From Actinomycetota bacterium (GTDB lineage Bacteria > Actinomycetota > Thermoleophilia > Solirubrobacterales > Solirubrobacteraceae): a stretch of DNA of 16,261 bases. The notes under the pieces are model-generated. The model did no database searches. It saw only the letters and a list, made by a program, of their open reading frames with translations, and was not told the DNA's origin. Position 1 is the stretch's first letter. Each line of letters begins with the position of its first letter. This document shows, one piece after another, positions 5,790 to 13,896 of the stretch. The DNA lies in assembly GCA_009699615.1 (NCBI GenBank), contig WLNV01000016.1:1-16261 (forward strand), given 5' to 3'. A program made the position numbers and the translations under genes.

Positions 5790-8615
5790 ATGGCAACCAC
5801 AGAGCAGTCGACGCCGACCCCGCTGCAGAAGCTCATGGCGGAGCGTGAACAGCAGTTCAAGCAGACCGGCTCCTACGCGGGGCTAACAGGCGAGCTTCCG
5901 TTCAAGCGCAGCGACCCGATCCTGTTCGAGAAGATCTTCTCGCGGCTCCGTGGTGGCCTCGTCTCAGCGCGCGAGACTGCGCTCAACATCTCGGCCTCAC
6001 CGATCGTCAAGGAGCTCGGTGAGCTGGCCTTCGCGTTCTACACACCGGAGGGCGATTCGGTTGCGCTCTCGACCGGAATCATCGTGCACGTTCACACGAT
6101 GTCGGATGTGATCAAGCACATCATTCGCGAAGGCTTCGAAGAGAACCCCGGCGTTAACCCCGGCGACGTCTTCTGCAACAACGACGCGATGATCGGAGAC
6201 GTCCACAATGCCGACGTCCAGACGATCGTGCCGGTCTTCCGTGGCGAGACGCTGGTCGGTTGGGTCGCCGGTGTAACCCACGTGATCGAGATCGGCGCGA
6301 GCACCCCTGGCAGCTTGCCGCTGGGCCCGATCTCCCGCTTTGAGGACGGGCTCGACATCCCCTGCCGCAAGGTCGGAGCTAACGACGAACTCTTCCGCGA
6401 CCACACCCAGGGCGCCGCCAAGGGAACGCGGATGCCGCGCTACTGGATGCTTGACGAACGCACGCGGCTTGCCGGCTGCCTGATCGCGCGCGATCAGATC
6501 GAACGCTTGATCGAGGATGTCGGCGAGGACCCCTTCGGCGAGTTCTGCCGCGAAGTGATTGAGGATGGCCGCCGCACCTTCCGTACGCACCTGGCAACGA
6601 TGACGGTGCCGGGCCGCTACCGCGCGCCAGCCTTCGCCGAGATGACGCTCGCGCACGAAGACCGGATGCCGGCCCACGCCCGTGTCGACACGCTGATGCA
6701 CGCGCCGGTCGAGATGCGAATCACCAGCGACGCGCGGCTGGAGCTGGACTTTGAGGGTGCCTCAAGCTGGGGGCACCACTCCGCCAACTGCACACCATCG
6801 GGAATGCAGGGCGCACTCTGGGTGCTGCTGACACAGACGGTGCTCGCGAACGACAAGATCAACGACGGCGCCTACTACGCGATCAGCACAAACTTCCCGC
6901 CCGGATCTTGGTCGAACCACCAGAACCCGCAGGCCTCGACCGGCTCGCCGTGGCGCTTCCTGATTCCGAGCTTCACCGGCCTGCTGAAGGGACTCTCGAC
7001 CGGCCTCTTCGCGCGCGGCTTCCTTGAAGAGGTCTTGGCGCCATACGCAATGTCTGCCAACACCTTCCAAGGCGGCGGCATCGACCAGTACGGCAATCAA
7101 GCTTCGGTCACCAACTTCGCGATGTCCTGCGTTGGCGGCGGCGGCAAGCCGTTCGCCGACGGGCTCGACTACGCGGCAGCGATGTTCAACCCACAAGGCG
7201 ACATGGGCGACCTCGAGACATGGGAGATCAACGAGCCGTTCGTCTTCCTCGGGGCAGCCGTCAAGGCCTCAACCGCCGGCCCCGGGCGCTTCCGCGGCGG
7301 CTCGGGATGGGAATCGCTGCGGCTCTGCTGGGGCACCCCCTTCTTCGAGGTTCAGAACATGGGCAACGGCGCAGTAACGATGCAGTCCGGGCTCTGGGGC
7401 GGATATCCCGGAGCAACCGGTTACCGCCACAACATTCGCGGCACCGACTTCTTTGACCTCGTCGCTGAGCGCGCGCCCTACCCGGTCGTCGACGGCAACA
7501 CCGAAGAGTCAAAGATGATGCTGGTCTCAGGCGACCGCGACTTTGACCAGCGGACACTGACGATGCCGGAAGCGATGGCAGAAGGTGACCTCGCGCTATC
7601 GCCGTTCCGTGGCGGCTCAGGGCTCGGTGATCCGCTCGAACGCGACCCGCAGGCGGTTGCCGATGATGTCGAAGGTGGCTACGTGCTCCCACGGCTCGCC
7701 GACAGCGTCCATGGCGTCGTGCTGAGTGAGGACGGGACCGTAGACCAAGCGGCGACAGATGCCCGCCGCGATCAGATCCGATCGGCACGCGAGAGCAGCT
7801 CCGAGTCGACGGGCGACTGGATCACTATGGAACGCGCGCGGATCCTTGAACACGGCGCCGACGCGAGCGGGCCGTTTGAGGTTCAGGTCCAGCGGATGTA
7901 CGCCGAGTCGATGCGCCTCTCCCAGCAGTGGGCGTCCGAGTTCCGCAGCTTCTGGGACCTACCCGATGAATTCGTCTTCGACATCCCAACGCCGACCGTT
8001 GACATCTCGCGAAAGCTGATCGCCGGGCGCGACCCCGACGAGCTCCAGCGCCAGCCACGAACCGACGTACGCGAAGCGGTTCCACAACCTGCCCCAAGCG
8101 GCGACCCGGCGGTGACAACCGAGACGCTCGAAGCGCTGATCGACGGCAAACTGCCCGACCATCAGATCCGCCAGATCCAGAGCGGCCGCAAGGACATCGA
8201 ACGGTTCGCGATCAACCTGGAGATCGTGCAGCGCCGCTGGCCGTTCCCGGAAGACCGCGTACTTCTGCCAATCGGCCTTCACCTCTGCATCGTCGAGCTG
8301 CCGGACGGACGCCGCGTTACAAAGTCCGACTCTGGTTTCGTCTTCGGCGACTACCGCGAGAACTGGAAGCTCGCAGCGAGGGTCCGCGTGCGCGGAACCT
8401 TCGAAGAGATGCATGAGATCTACCCCGAGAAGATGAGCCCGAACCCCGGGTGGAACGTGCTTCGCGAGTACTACGACCCGATCAACTTCAGCTTGCTCGA
8501 CGTCGAGTCGGTGCCACCCGGATACCCCGTAGTTCACGACTTCCTGCCTGACCTTGAAGGCTTCTACCGCGACTGGCTGGGGCAGCCATTGGCGGACGAG
8601 GCAAGCGTTGGCTAG
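5790..8615 (+). CDS. Fused alpha-gamma subunit of an acetone-carboxylase-type enzyme (HyuB + gamma domain)
   Basis: The 941-residue protein starts at ATG 5790, with AAGG 5 bases upstream. Residues 1 to about 745 are a HyuB/AcxB-type alpha subunit, which carries the metal centre joining the activated substrate and CO2. The Mn ligands recalled for acetone carboxylase (two His and one Asp) are present as H139, D142 and H164 in IGDVHNAD and GVTHVIE. A Pro/Arg/Asp-rich linker (about 746-776) leads to a second domain (about 778-935) matching the separate acetone carboxylase gamma subunit, including ENWKLAARV, NPGWNVLREYY and VHDFLPDLEGFY. The fusion is in one frame with no break. The gamma domain lacks the cysteines of AcxC: S846, S848, G853, D896 and N899 stand in their places. 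Operon partners are the beta subunit upstream and the GS pair downstream. A plain hydantoinase would not need a gamma domain. Confidence 0.88.
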   Translation: MATTEQSTPTPLQKLMAEREQQFKQTGSYAGLTGELPFKRSDPILFEKIFSRLRGGLVSARETALNISASPIVKELGELAFAFYTPEGDSVALSTGIIVHVHTMSDVIKHIIREGFEENPGVNPGDVFCNNDAMIGDVHNADVQTIVPVFRGETLVGWVAGVTHVIEIGASTPGSLPLGPISRFEDGLDIPCRKVGANDELFRDHTQGAAKGTRMPRYWMLDERTRLAGCLIARDQIERLIEDVGEDPFGEFCREVIEDGRRTFRTHLATMTVPGRYRAPAFAEMTLAHEDRMPAHARVDTLMHAPVEMRITSDARLELDFEGASSWGHHSANCTPSGMQGALWVLLTQTVLANDKINDGAYYAISTNFPPGSWSNHQNPQASTGSPWRFLIPSFTGLLKGLSTGLFARGFLEEVLAPYAMSANTFQGGGIDQYGNQASVTNFAMSCVGGGGKPFADGLDYAAAMFNPQGDMGDLETWEINEPFVFLGAAVKASTAGPGRFRGGSGWESLRLCWGTPFFEVQNMGNGAVTMQSGLWGGYPGATGYRHNIRGTDFFDLVAERAPYPVVDGNTEESKMMLVSGDRDFDQRTLTMPEAMAEGDLALSPFRGGSGLGDPLERDPQAVADDVEGGYVLPRLADSVHGVVLSEDGTVDQAATDARRDQIRSARESSSESTGDWITMERARILEHGADASGPFEVQVQRMYAESMRLSQQWASEFRSFWDLPDEFVFDIPTPTVDISRKLIAGRDPDELQRQPRTDVREAVPQPAPSGDPAVTTETLEALIDGKLPDHQIRQIQSGRKDIERFAINLEIVQRRWPFPEDRVLLPIGLHLCIVELPDGRRVTKSDSGFVFGDYRENWKLAARVRVRGTFEEMHEIYPEKMSPNPGWNVLREYYDPINFSLLDVESVPPGYPVVHDFLPDLEGFYRDWLGQPLADEASVG

Positions 8616-9723
8616 TGAGCGGCTGACACTCGATCAGCTGCGCAGCGCCGTTGAAGACGGGAGCATTGACACCGTGCGCGTCTGCATCGCTGACCACTAC
8701 GGGATGCTGCGCGGCCGGCGGCTTGTTGGCGAAGTCTTCGCCGCCGACCCACAGGGCCTTCAGGCCTACTGCGACGGCGCGTTGATCTGGGACGTCCACT
8801 GCGACATCTTCGAATCGACCGACTACTCCAACTTCCGCACCGGCTACCCCGATGTCTTCGCCCGCCCCGACCTTGACTCGCTGATTCGCTGCGGCTGGTC
8901 GCCGGGCAGCATGCTGGTCATGACTGAGGTTCTGACCCCGCACGGCGAGCGCTCGCCGCTCGACCCCCGCGGACTCTTGCGGATCTTCGCTGAGCTAATT
9001 GAGGTTGGCCCGATCACCGCTTCGCTCGAGCTGCGTGCTGGCGAAGGACCACTCGCTCCAGGCTGGCAAGGTGAAGAAGCCCCTGCCTTCATCCAGCGCT
9101 GGCGCGAGGGAATTGAGCTGTCAGGGATCGAGCTGGAGCGGCTGGAGTGGGACAGCGACCGCGCCGTGCTGCGCGCCGAGCTGGCGCCCGCCGAGCCTCT
9201 TGTGGCAGCAGACCAGCTGGTGGCGGTGCGCTCAGCCGCGCGCGAGATTGGACTCGTTGATGGCCATTCGCTCACCGCGATGCCGCTGCTCGAAGCGGAC
9301 CAGCAGCCCGCGCGGATGCTGCTCAGCGCCGCCACACAGATCGATCCTGAAGCAGAGGGCCGGCTCAACGACATCGCGCTGCTCTGCCGTCCGCTGCCGC
9401 TGGATTGGGTCAGCGCCGAGCCGCTAACGAACGGCATCGAGCTAGCTGCGTCGCCACAAGCCAGCCCCTACCTTGCGATTGCTGCGCTCGTATCGGCAAT
9501 CGGTTCGCCGCACGCAGCGAGCGCCGAACGAGCGCCATCCAGCTACAGCGAAGCCGCCGACCAGTTCGACGCTGCCGACTGGACGCGCGAGTGGTTTGGC
9601 GAGATGTTCGTCCATGACACGCTGGAACTTGCACGCCGCGAAGCGACAATGCGCAGCGATGCGGCGGCCGACCCGCAGCAGCTTTCGGATTGGGACATTG
9701 AGCGGTATGGAGAAGTGGGCTGA
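8608..9723 (+). CDS. Degenerate glutamine-synthetase-like protein (probable pseudoenzyme partner)
   Basis: A 371-residue relative of gamma-glutamylamine/glutamine synthetases. The chosen TTG at 8608 overlaps the previous gene by 8 bases and has GAGG about 8 bases upstream; GTG 8615 is out of frame. Residues 16-122 form a full N-terminal beta-grasp domain (VRVCIADHYGMLRGRRL, TGYPDVFARPDL, SPLDPRGLLR). The remainder follows the GS barrel in outline (ADQLVAVRSAAREI, ASPYLAIAAL) and ends with the typical GS tail LSDWDIERYGEV. The catalytic residues are gone: the ELE, EYGGGQFE, GSGMHFH and RIEQR motifs of its neighbour correspond here to SLELR, EWDSDRAV, ARMLLSA and a stretch without R-x-E. The reading frame is intact, so it is not decaying junk. 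It probably acts as a structural or regulatory partner of the next gene, whose start overlaps its stop by one base. Confidence 0.82.
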   Translation: MASERLTLDQLRSAVEDGSIDTVRVCIADHYGMLRGRRLVGEVFAADPQGLQAYCDGALIWDVHCDIFESTDYSNFRTGYPDVFARPDLDSLIRCGWSPGSMLVMTEVLTPHGERSPLDPRGLLRIFAELIEVGPITASLELRAGEGPLAPGWQGEEAPAFIQRWREGIELSGIELERLEWDSDRAVLRAELAPAEPLVAADQLVAVRSAAREIGLVDGHSLTAMPLLEADQQPARMLLSAATQIDPEAEGRLNDIALLCRPLPLDWVSAEPLTNGIELAASPQASPYLAIAALVSAIGSPHAASAERAPSSYSEAADQFDAADWTREWFGEMFVHDTLELARREATMRSDAAADPQQLSDWDIERYGEVG

Positions 9724-10910
9724 TGGGCCGCTGGGCAGAGCTCGGCTGGGTTGACCGCCAGGGGCGGCTCCACACGCTCCAAGCGCCAGACGGCAGCGGG
9801 CCAGCGACGGTGACCGCAGCGGAAGCAGGCTGGCCTTCGGTTGACGACGAGCTGCAGCTCAGGCCCGACGCCGAGGCCGTCTACCTCCTCCCCGGCGATT
9901 CCGGTCGGCAGCTCGCGCTCTGCGACCTGGTCGGCCCGGACGGGTCGGAGAGCCCATGGTGCACACGTTCAGTCCTCCGTCGCGCGATCGCGAAGGCCGC
10001 CTCGGTGGACTCGCGCGTGATCGCTGCCGCTGAGCTGGAGTTCTTCCTTAGCGACACGACGACCGGCCGTCCGGTCTTTGACACGATCGAGCAGTATGGG
10101 ATTGTCGCCGGCGAGCGTTACGAACCGGTGCTGCGTGCGATCCGTGCGCTCCGCAACAACGGCGTACCGGTGACTGCGAGCAACTGCGAATACGGCGGCG
10201 GGCAGTTCGAGGTCAACCTGCACCACGGCGACGCGCTCGCTGCCGCCGACCAGATCATCCTGCTGCGTTCATGGGCGCGTGAGATCGCAGAGGGCGCGGG
10301 CTATGGGATTAGCTTCGACGCCAAACCGTGGCCAGACAACTCAGGCAGCGGCATGCATTTCCACCAGAGCCTGTGGGCGGGGGAGCACAACCGCTTCTGG
10401 TCGCCGGACAGCGACGAGATGAGCGCCGATGGGCAGTCGTACCTTGCCGGTCTGCTTGAGGCGATGCCTGAAATGACGGTGCTTGGATCGCCGACCTCGC
10501 GCGCCTACCTTCGCCGCGATGACCACTCGTTCTGCCCAACAGCAGTTTGCTGGGGTGGCGACAATCGCACCGTCGCACTGCGCGTGATCACTGAGAGCGA
10601 AGCCGTCGCAAGGATCGAGCAGCGCGACGCGGCGTCCGATGCCAACCCCTACCTGCCACTTGCAGCGCAGATCATTGCTGGGCTGGGCGGAGTTGAGCGC
10701 AGCGCAGTGCCGGCACCGATGACAACCGGCGATGCCTACTCGCAGCGCGACCTACCACCGCTGCCAGCGTCGCTCGAACAGGCCCTAGCGCTATTCGAGC
10801 AAAGCGCGCTAGCGAATGAGCTGCTTGGCGAGCGAGCTCACGCAGCGATGCTGGAGATCTTGAAGGACGAAGCCGACTCACCAAACGAACCAGCGAGGAC
10901 AGTGTTCTGA
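9723..10910 (+). CDS. Glutamine-synthetase-family ligase with intact catalytic site (gamma-glutamylamine synthetase-like)
   Basis: This 395-residue enzyme probably joins glutamate to an amine using ATP. All family motifs are visible: metal-binding E104 and E106 (AAELEFF), E156 and E163 (NCEYGGGQFEV), H212 (GSGMHFHQ), R282 (DNRTVALRV), and E299/R301 (RIEQRDAASDANPYL). The N-terminal beta-grasp region (about 1-80) is short and degenerate compared with the preceding protein, lacking the RGKR-type and following segments. The C-terminus ends in a Pro/Glu-rich tail instead of the usual DWE-x-ERY signature. Family enzymes are usually 440-470 residues. The start sits in TGATG, so translation is coupled to the gene before. 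Polyamine- or isopropylamine-type glutamylation (PuuA/IpuC-like) fits better than ammonia assimilation, given the transporter and other catabolic neighbours. The amine substrate is unknown. Confidence 0.88.
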   Translation: MGRWAELGWVDRQGRLHTLQAPDGSGPATVTAAEAGWPSVDDELQLRPDAEAVYLLPGDSGRQLALCDLVGPDGSESPWCTRSVLRRAIAKAASVDSRVIAAAELEFFLSDTTTGRPVFDTIEQYGIVAGERYEPVLRAIRALRNNGVPVTASNCEYGGGQFEVNLHHGDALAAADQIILLRSWAREIAEGAGYGISFDAKPWPDNSGSGMHFHQSLWAGEHNRFWSPDSDEMSADGQSYLAGLLEAMPEMTVLGSPTSRAYLRRDDHSFCPTAVCWGGDNRTVALRVITESEAVARIEQRDAASDANPYLPLAAQIIAGLGGVERSAVPAPMTTGDAYSQRDLPPLPASLEQALALFEQSALANELLGERAHAAMLEILKDEADSPNEPARTVF

Positions 10911-12094
10911 TGACAGGCAGCTCAATCGATACCCCTCTCGACGGCCTCAAGGTCGTTGACTTCACGCGACTCTTTGCCGGGCCACTGTGCACGATGGTGC
11001 TCGCTGACCTCGGCGCCGAGGTAATCAAGGTCGAGTCGCCGGGCGGCGACGATGCTCGCCACTTCGGCCCTCCCTTCCTCGGCGGCGAAGGAATGAACTT
11101 CATGGCGCTTAACCGCGGAAAGCGCAGCGTCGTGCTCGACCTGAAGACCGAGGCTGGCCGCGCTGCCGCCGCGAAGCTTGTCGAAACCGCCGACATCGTG
11201 GTCGAGAATTTCCGCCCCGGCGTCGCCGAGCGGATCGGCATCGGCGAAGCCGACCTGCGCGCGTCAAACGAGCGGATGATCTACTGCTCGATCTCAGGCT
11301 TTGGGCCGGCGGAGGAGCTCGGCCGCAAGCCGGCGCTGGATCTAATACTCCAAGCCCTAACCGGCGTCCTCTCGCGGCAGGGAACGCAAGACGGCGAGCC
11401 ACGCCTTGCCTGCATCACCGTCGCCGACACCTACGCCGCCGCCCAAGGAGTCCAAGGGATCCTCGCCGCGCTCTACGTGCGTGAGCGGACCGGCAAGGGT
11501 CAGCGGATTGATGTTTCGCTGCTTGAGGCGATCCTGACCGCCCAGGCCTACCGCGTGATCTGCGATCCAGAGACGATGGAACTGCCGGCCTTCGACGACA
11601 CGATCCCCTACCAGGCCTTTGAAGCGTCGGATGGCAAGTGGCTGGCAATCGCGGTTGTATCCGATGCCAACTGGGCGGGTCTTTGCGAGGTGCTTGAGAT
11701 CGCCGAGCTGATCGAAGACCCTCGCTTTAGCGGCAACCCGTCGCGCGTCGAGAACCGCGATGTGTTGATCCCGCTGCTCTCAGAGCGGGTCGCGTCGCGC
11801 AGCCGCAGCGAATGGCTCGAGCCGCTCGAGGCGCGCGGCGTGCCGTGCGCAGCGGTACAAGATCTGACCGATCTGATGGCCGATCCATCGATGCTGGCGG
11901 CCGGGGTTCTGGCCGAGGTCGAGCACCCAACTGCGGGGACGATCCGCACGCTCGGACCAGCGATCCATTTCTCACAGACGCCATCTCGAACAAGCCCTGC
12001 TGCCCCTCGCCTCGGCGAGCACACCGAGGCAGTCCTGCGCGATGCCGGAGTTGATCAGGCAACGATCAGCGCGTGCCTCGGAGACTCCGGTTAG
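10910..12094 (+). CDS. Class III CoA-transferase (CaiB/BaiF family)
   Basis: A 394-residue protein that moves CoA from one carboxylic acid to another, via an enzyme-aspartyl intermediate in studied members. The N-terminal part has GLKVVDFTRLFAGPLCTMVL and LGAEVIKVESPGGDDAR, the middle NRGKRSVVLDL and VENFRPG, then SGFG. The catalytic aspartate of formyl-CoA transferase corresponds to D173 in ITVADTYAAAQG, followed by the usual RTGKGQRIDVSLLEA. The start is in TGATG with the GS-like gene, so it ends the same coupled operon. A sensible role is activating the acid made by the carboxylase, for example a beta-keto acid, with succinyl- or acetyl-CoA as donor; that is inference. The gene ends 9 bases from the stop of the convergent amidase gene, leaving no room for a private terminator. 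Confidence 0.93.
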   Translation: MTGSSIDTPLDGLKVVDFTRLFAGPLCTMVLADLGAEVIKVESPGGDDARHFGPPFLGGEGMNFMALNRGKRSVVLDLKTEAGRAAAAKLVETADIVVENFRPGVAERIGIGEADLRASNERMIYCSISGFGPAEELGRKPALDLILQALTGVLSRQGTQDGEPRLACITVADTYAAAQGVQGILAALYVRERTGKGQRIDVSLLEAILTAQAYRVICDPETMELPAFDDTIPYQAFEASDGKWLAIAVVSDANWAGLCEVLEIAELIEDPRFSGNPSRVENRDVLIPLLSERVASRSRSEWLEPLEARGVPCAAVQDLTDLMADPSMLAAGVLAEVEHPTAGTIRTLGPAIHFSQTPSRTSPAAPRLGEHTEAVLRDAGVDQATISACLGDSG

Positions 12095-12103
12095 CCAGCC
12101 GAC

Positions 12104-12880
12104 CTACTCGACAGTGGTAACGCTGGTTACTGATGGAAGGTTGCTGAGGTAGTCGGCAGGTCCGTCAGCGATATCCCGATCGGGGAGCTTGGCAACAAAG
12201 GCTTGCTCACCGGCGCCATCGGCCGAAGCGACAACCTGACCTTCGTCGTCGATCACGCGCGTTCCGGCGACAAAGTCCAAACCGTTCTCCGAGCCACTGC
12301 GGTTTACGTATATATGGCACAAGCGGTTATCAAGCGCTCGTGCGCGCGAGGCCAGTTCGTGATCGTCGTAGTACGGGGCCATGTTTGCCGACGCCGTTAC
12401 GAGCAGATCTGCGCCGGCGACGGCGAGAGCACGCGCAATCTCGGGAAACTCGACCTCGTAACAGAGCATCAAACCAATCTTGCGGCCGGCGAGATTGACG
12501 ATAGTCAGCGACTGACCGGCATCAAAGGCCGCTTCCTCTTCGCCCCACAGCGTCGTCTTGCGGTGGACCCCAACGATCATGCCGTCGCTGTCGATCGCCA
12601 GCAGCGAGTTCGCGATTGAACTTTCGCGCTGCTCGGCAACGCCAATTATCACGGCCGTCTTCGCGCCTTTCGCGGCTCCTCGTACGACCGCGACTTCAGG
12701 ACCGTCGAGCTCGACGGCCGTCTCCTCGGCGCGCCCAAGGTCGTACCCGCCTAGAAACATTTCGGGGAAGACGGCGAGGTCGATGTCGCTTTGCCCGCCG
12801 ACGATCCCCGCCACGGTCGACGCGTTCGTAGCTAGGTCCCCTGGCAGCGGCGTCAGCTGGGCGAGCAGGACTTCGGTCAC
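12104..12880 (-). CDS. Carbon-nitrogen hydrolase (nitrilase-superfamily amidase)
   Basis: A 258-residue cytoplasmic amidase with the Glu-Lys-Cys triad: E40 in FPEMFLGGY, K108 in VHRKTTLWGEEE, and nucleophile C140 in IGLMLCYEVEFPE. The CYEVEFPE-type motif resembles the aliphatic and omega-amino amidases of the superfamily (5-aminopentanamidase, RamA-type) more than true nitrilases. The start is GTG at 12880, with GGGGAAG upstream inside the end of the ureohydrolase gene; only four bases separate the two genes, so they form one operon. With a ureohydrolase beside it, hydrolysis of an amide such as 4-guanidinobutyramide to the acid is a good hypothesis. N-carbamoylputrescine or a gamma-glutamyl amide are alternatives. 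Family confidence is high, substrate confidence low. Confidence 0.92.
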   Translation of the reverse strand: MTEVLLAQLTPLPGDLATNASTVAGIVGGQSDIDLAVFPEMFLGGYDLGRAEETAVELDGPEVAVVRGAAKGAKTAVIIGVAEQRESSIANSLLAIDSDGMIVGVHRKTTLWGEEEAAFDAGQSLTIVNLAGRKIGLMLCYEVEFPEIARALAVAGADLLVTASANMAPYYDDHELASRARALDNRLCHIYVNRSGSENGLDFVAGTRVIDDEGQVVASADGAGEQAFVAKLPDRDIADGPADYLSNLPSVTSVTTVE

Positions 12881-12884
12881 TTGA

Positions 12885-13856
12885 TTACTTCCCCGCCCCC
12901 GCGTGGAACGCCATCGCTTCGATCGCGATTCGCCCGGCGATTAGTGAGGTTGCCGGCGTGGCGTCGAGGCTCGGCGCTGCCTCGACCACATCGACGCCGA
13001 GCAGGCCATTCGCACTCACACCGCGGACGATCTCGATTGCCTCACGGCTGGTAAGACCACCAGGAGTTGGGCAGCAGGTGCCTGGGGCGTGCGCAGAGTC
13101 GAGGCTGTCGACATCGAACGAGAGGTAGTGACCGTCGCTCGATGCGCCGGCAACTTCGAGCGCCTTGTTGATGGCCCATGCGGTCCCGTGCTCCCAGATC
13201 TCCTCGAGCCAGATCACCGTGATGCCCTGCTCGCGGCAGTACTCAATCTCGGTCCGCGGATTCATCCAGCCGGAGATTCCGACCAGAGCGATCTTCTTCG
13301 GGTCGAAGCCTGCGTCAACGGCGCGCGTGATTGGGCAGCAGTGGTTCAGGAGTTCGCCGCCGACGTCGGGGGCCGTGTCGAGATGGGTGTCAACGAGGAT
13401 CAGCCCGGGATCGTCGTTGACTTCGCGCACGGCACGCACGGCCGGAATTGAGATCGAATGATCGCCGCCCAGAGTCACCGGCAGCGCCCCGGCAGCGAGG
13501 ATCTGCCCGATGTCCGCTTGCGCGTTCTCGAATGTGCGCTCGGCGTTGGCGAGGATGACGTCGCAGTCGCCGCAGTCGACCGGTGCCAGCGCGTCGATCA
13601 GGTCGAAATCGAACATTGCGTTGTACGAGAGGAACTGGCAGGAGACTTCGCGGATGCCGCGTGGGCCGTAGTTGGCTCCGGTACGGCTGATGTTGGTTGC
13701 ATCAAACGGGATCCCGTAAATCGCGGCCTTTGCACCGGCAGATTTCAGCGCTTCAGCGTCGGCTGGAACATGAGGGAGACGCATGAATGACCCGATCAAC
13801 CCGGCGTGCAGGAGACTGGTCCACATTGTTCGATCTGTCGGAGCTTCGCTTCCCAT
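12885..13856 (-). CDS. Ureohydrolase (agmatinase/guanidinobutyrase-like)
   Basis: A dimanganese hydrolase that removes urea from a guanidino compound. The protein has 323 residues from ATG 13856. The six metal ligands of the family are all present: H133 (GGDHSI), D156, H158 and D160 (VDTHLDTA), D248 and D250 (SFDVDSLDSAHAPG). The early block GIPFDATNISRTGANYGPRGIRE is typical of agmatinase-like members. Two adjacent-cysteine pairs are unusual: C173-C174 in NHCCPITRA, where I would expect a Gly-Thr-type sequence, and C261-C262 in PGTCCPTPGG. Both lie close to the active site and may reflect substrate choice. Agmatine, 4-guanidinobutanoate and related acids are candidates. The gene leads a two-gene operon with the amidase and diverges from a LacI-type repressor. 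Confidence 0.92.
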   Translation of the reverse strand: MGSEAPTDRTMWTSLLHAGLIGSFMRLPHVPADAEALKSAGAKAAIYGIPFDATNISRTGANYGPRGIREVSCQFLSYNAMFDFDLIDALAPVDCGDCDVILANAERTFENAQADIGQILAAGALPVTLGGDHSISIPAVRAVREVNDDPGLILVDTHLDTAPDVGGELLNHCCPITRAVDAGFDPKKIALVGISGWMNPRTEIEYCREQGITVIWLEEIWEHGTAWAINKALEVAGASSDGHYLSFDVDSLDSAHAPGTCCPTPGGLTSREAIEIVRGVSANGLLGVDVVEAAPSLDATPATSLIAGRIAIEAMAFHAGAGK

Positions 13857-13862
13857 TTGGTG

Positions 13863-13867
13863 CCTTT
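13863..13867 (-). promoter_or_regulatory. Ribosome binding site of the ureohydrolase gene
   Basis: On the minus strand AAAGG (within AAGAAAGG) lies 6 bases before ATG 13856. This supports that ATG over the in-frame TTG at 13907, which has no such site and would place its start upstream of the candidate LacI operator. Confidence 0.7.
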
Positions 13868-13876
13868 CTTGATACG

Positions 13877-13896
13877 TTGCCAAAACGCTTTTGCAG
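13877..13896. promoter_or_regulatory. Candidate LacI-family operator in the divergent control region
   Basis: TTGCCAAAAC|GCTTTTGCAG is an imperfect palindrome with 7 of 10 pairs matched and a central CG. A central CpG, bent by the hinge-helix leucine, is the hallmark of LacI-family sites, and the adjacent regulator has the matching hinge (RPSANARSL). It lies 20 bases before the ureohydrolase ATG and 44 before the LacI ATG, so one bound repressor could control both directions. Confidence 0.65.

Noticed and set aside
3650..8615. Annotation as N-methylhydantoinase or 5-oxoprolinase
   Set aside because: Not excluded as an activity, but the whole-length resemblance to acetone carboxylase beta/alpha and the gamma-type domain make a carboxylase the better call.
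12117..12130. GTAAC-GCTG-GTTAC as a terminator between the convergent genes
   Set aside because: Only a 5-bp stem without a T-run and inside the amidase coding end; too weak to call.
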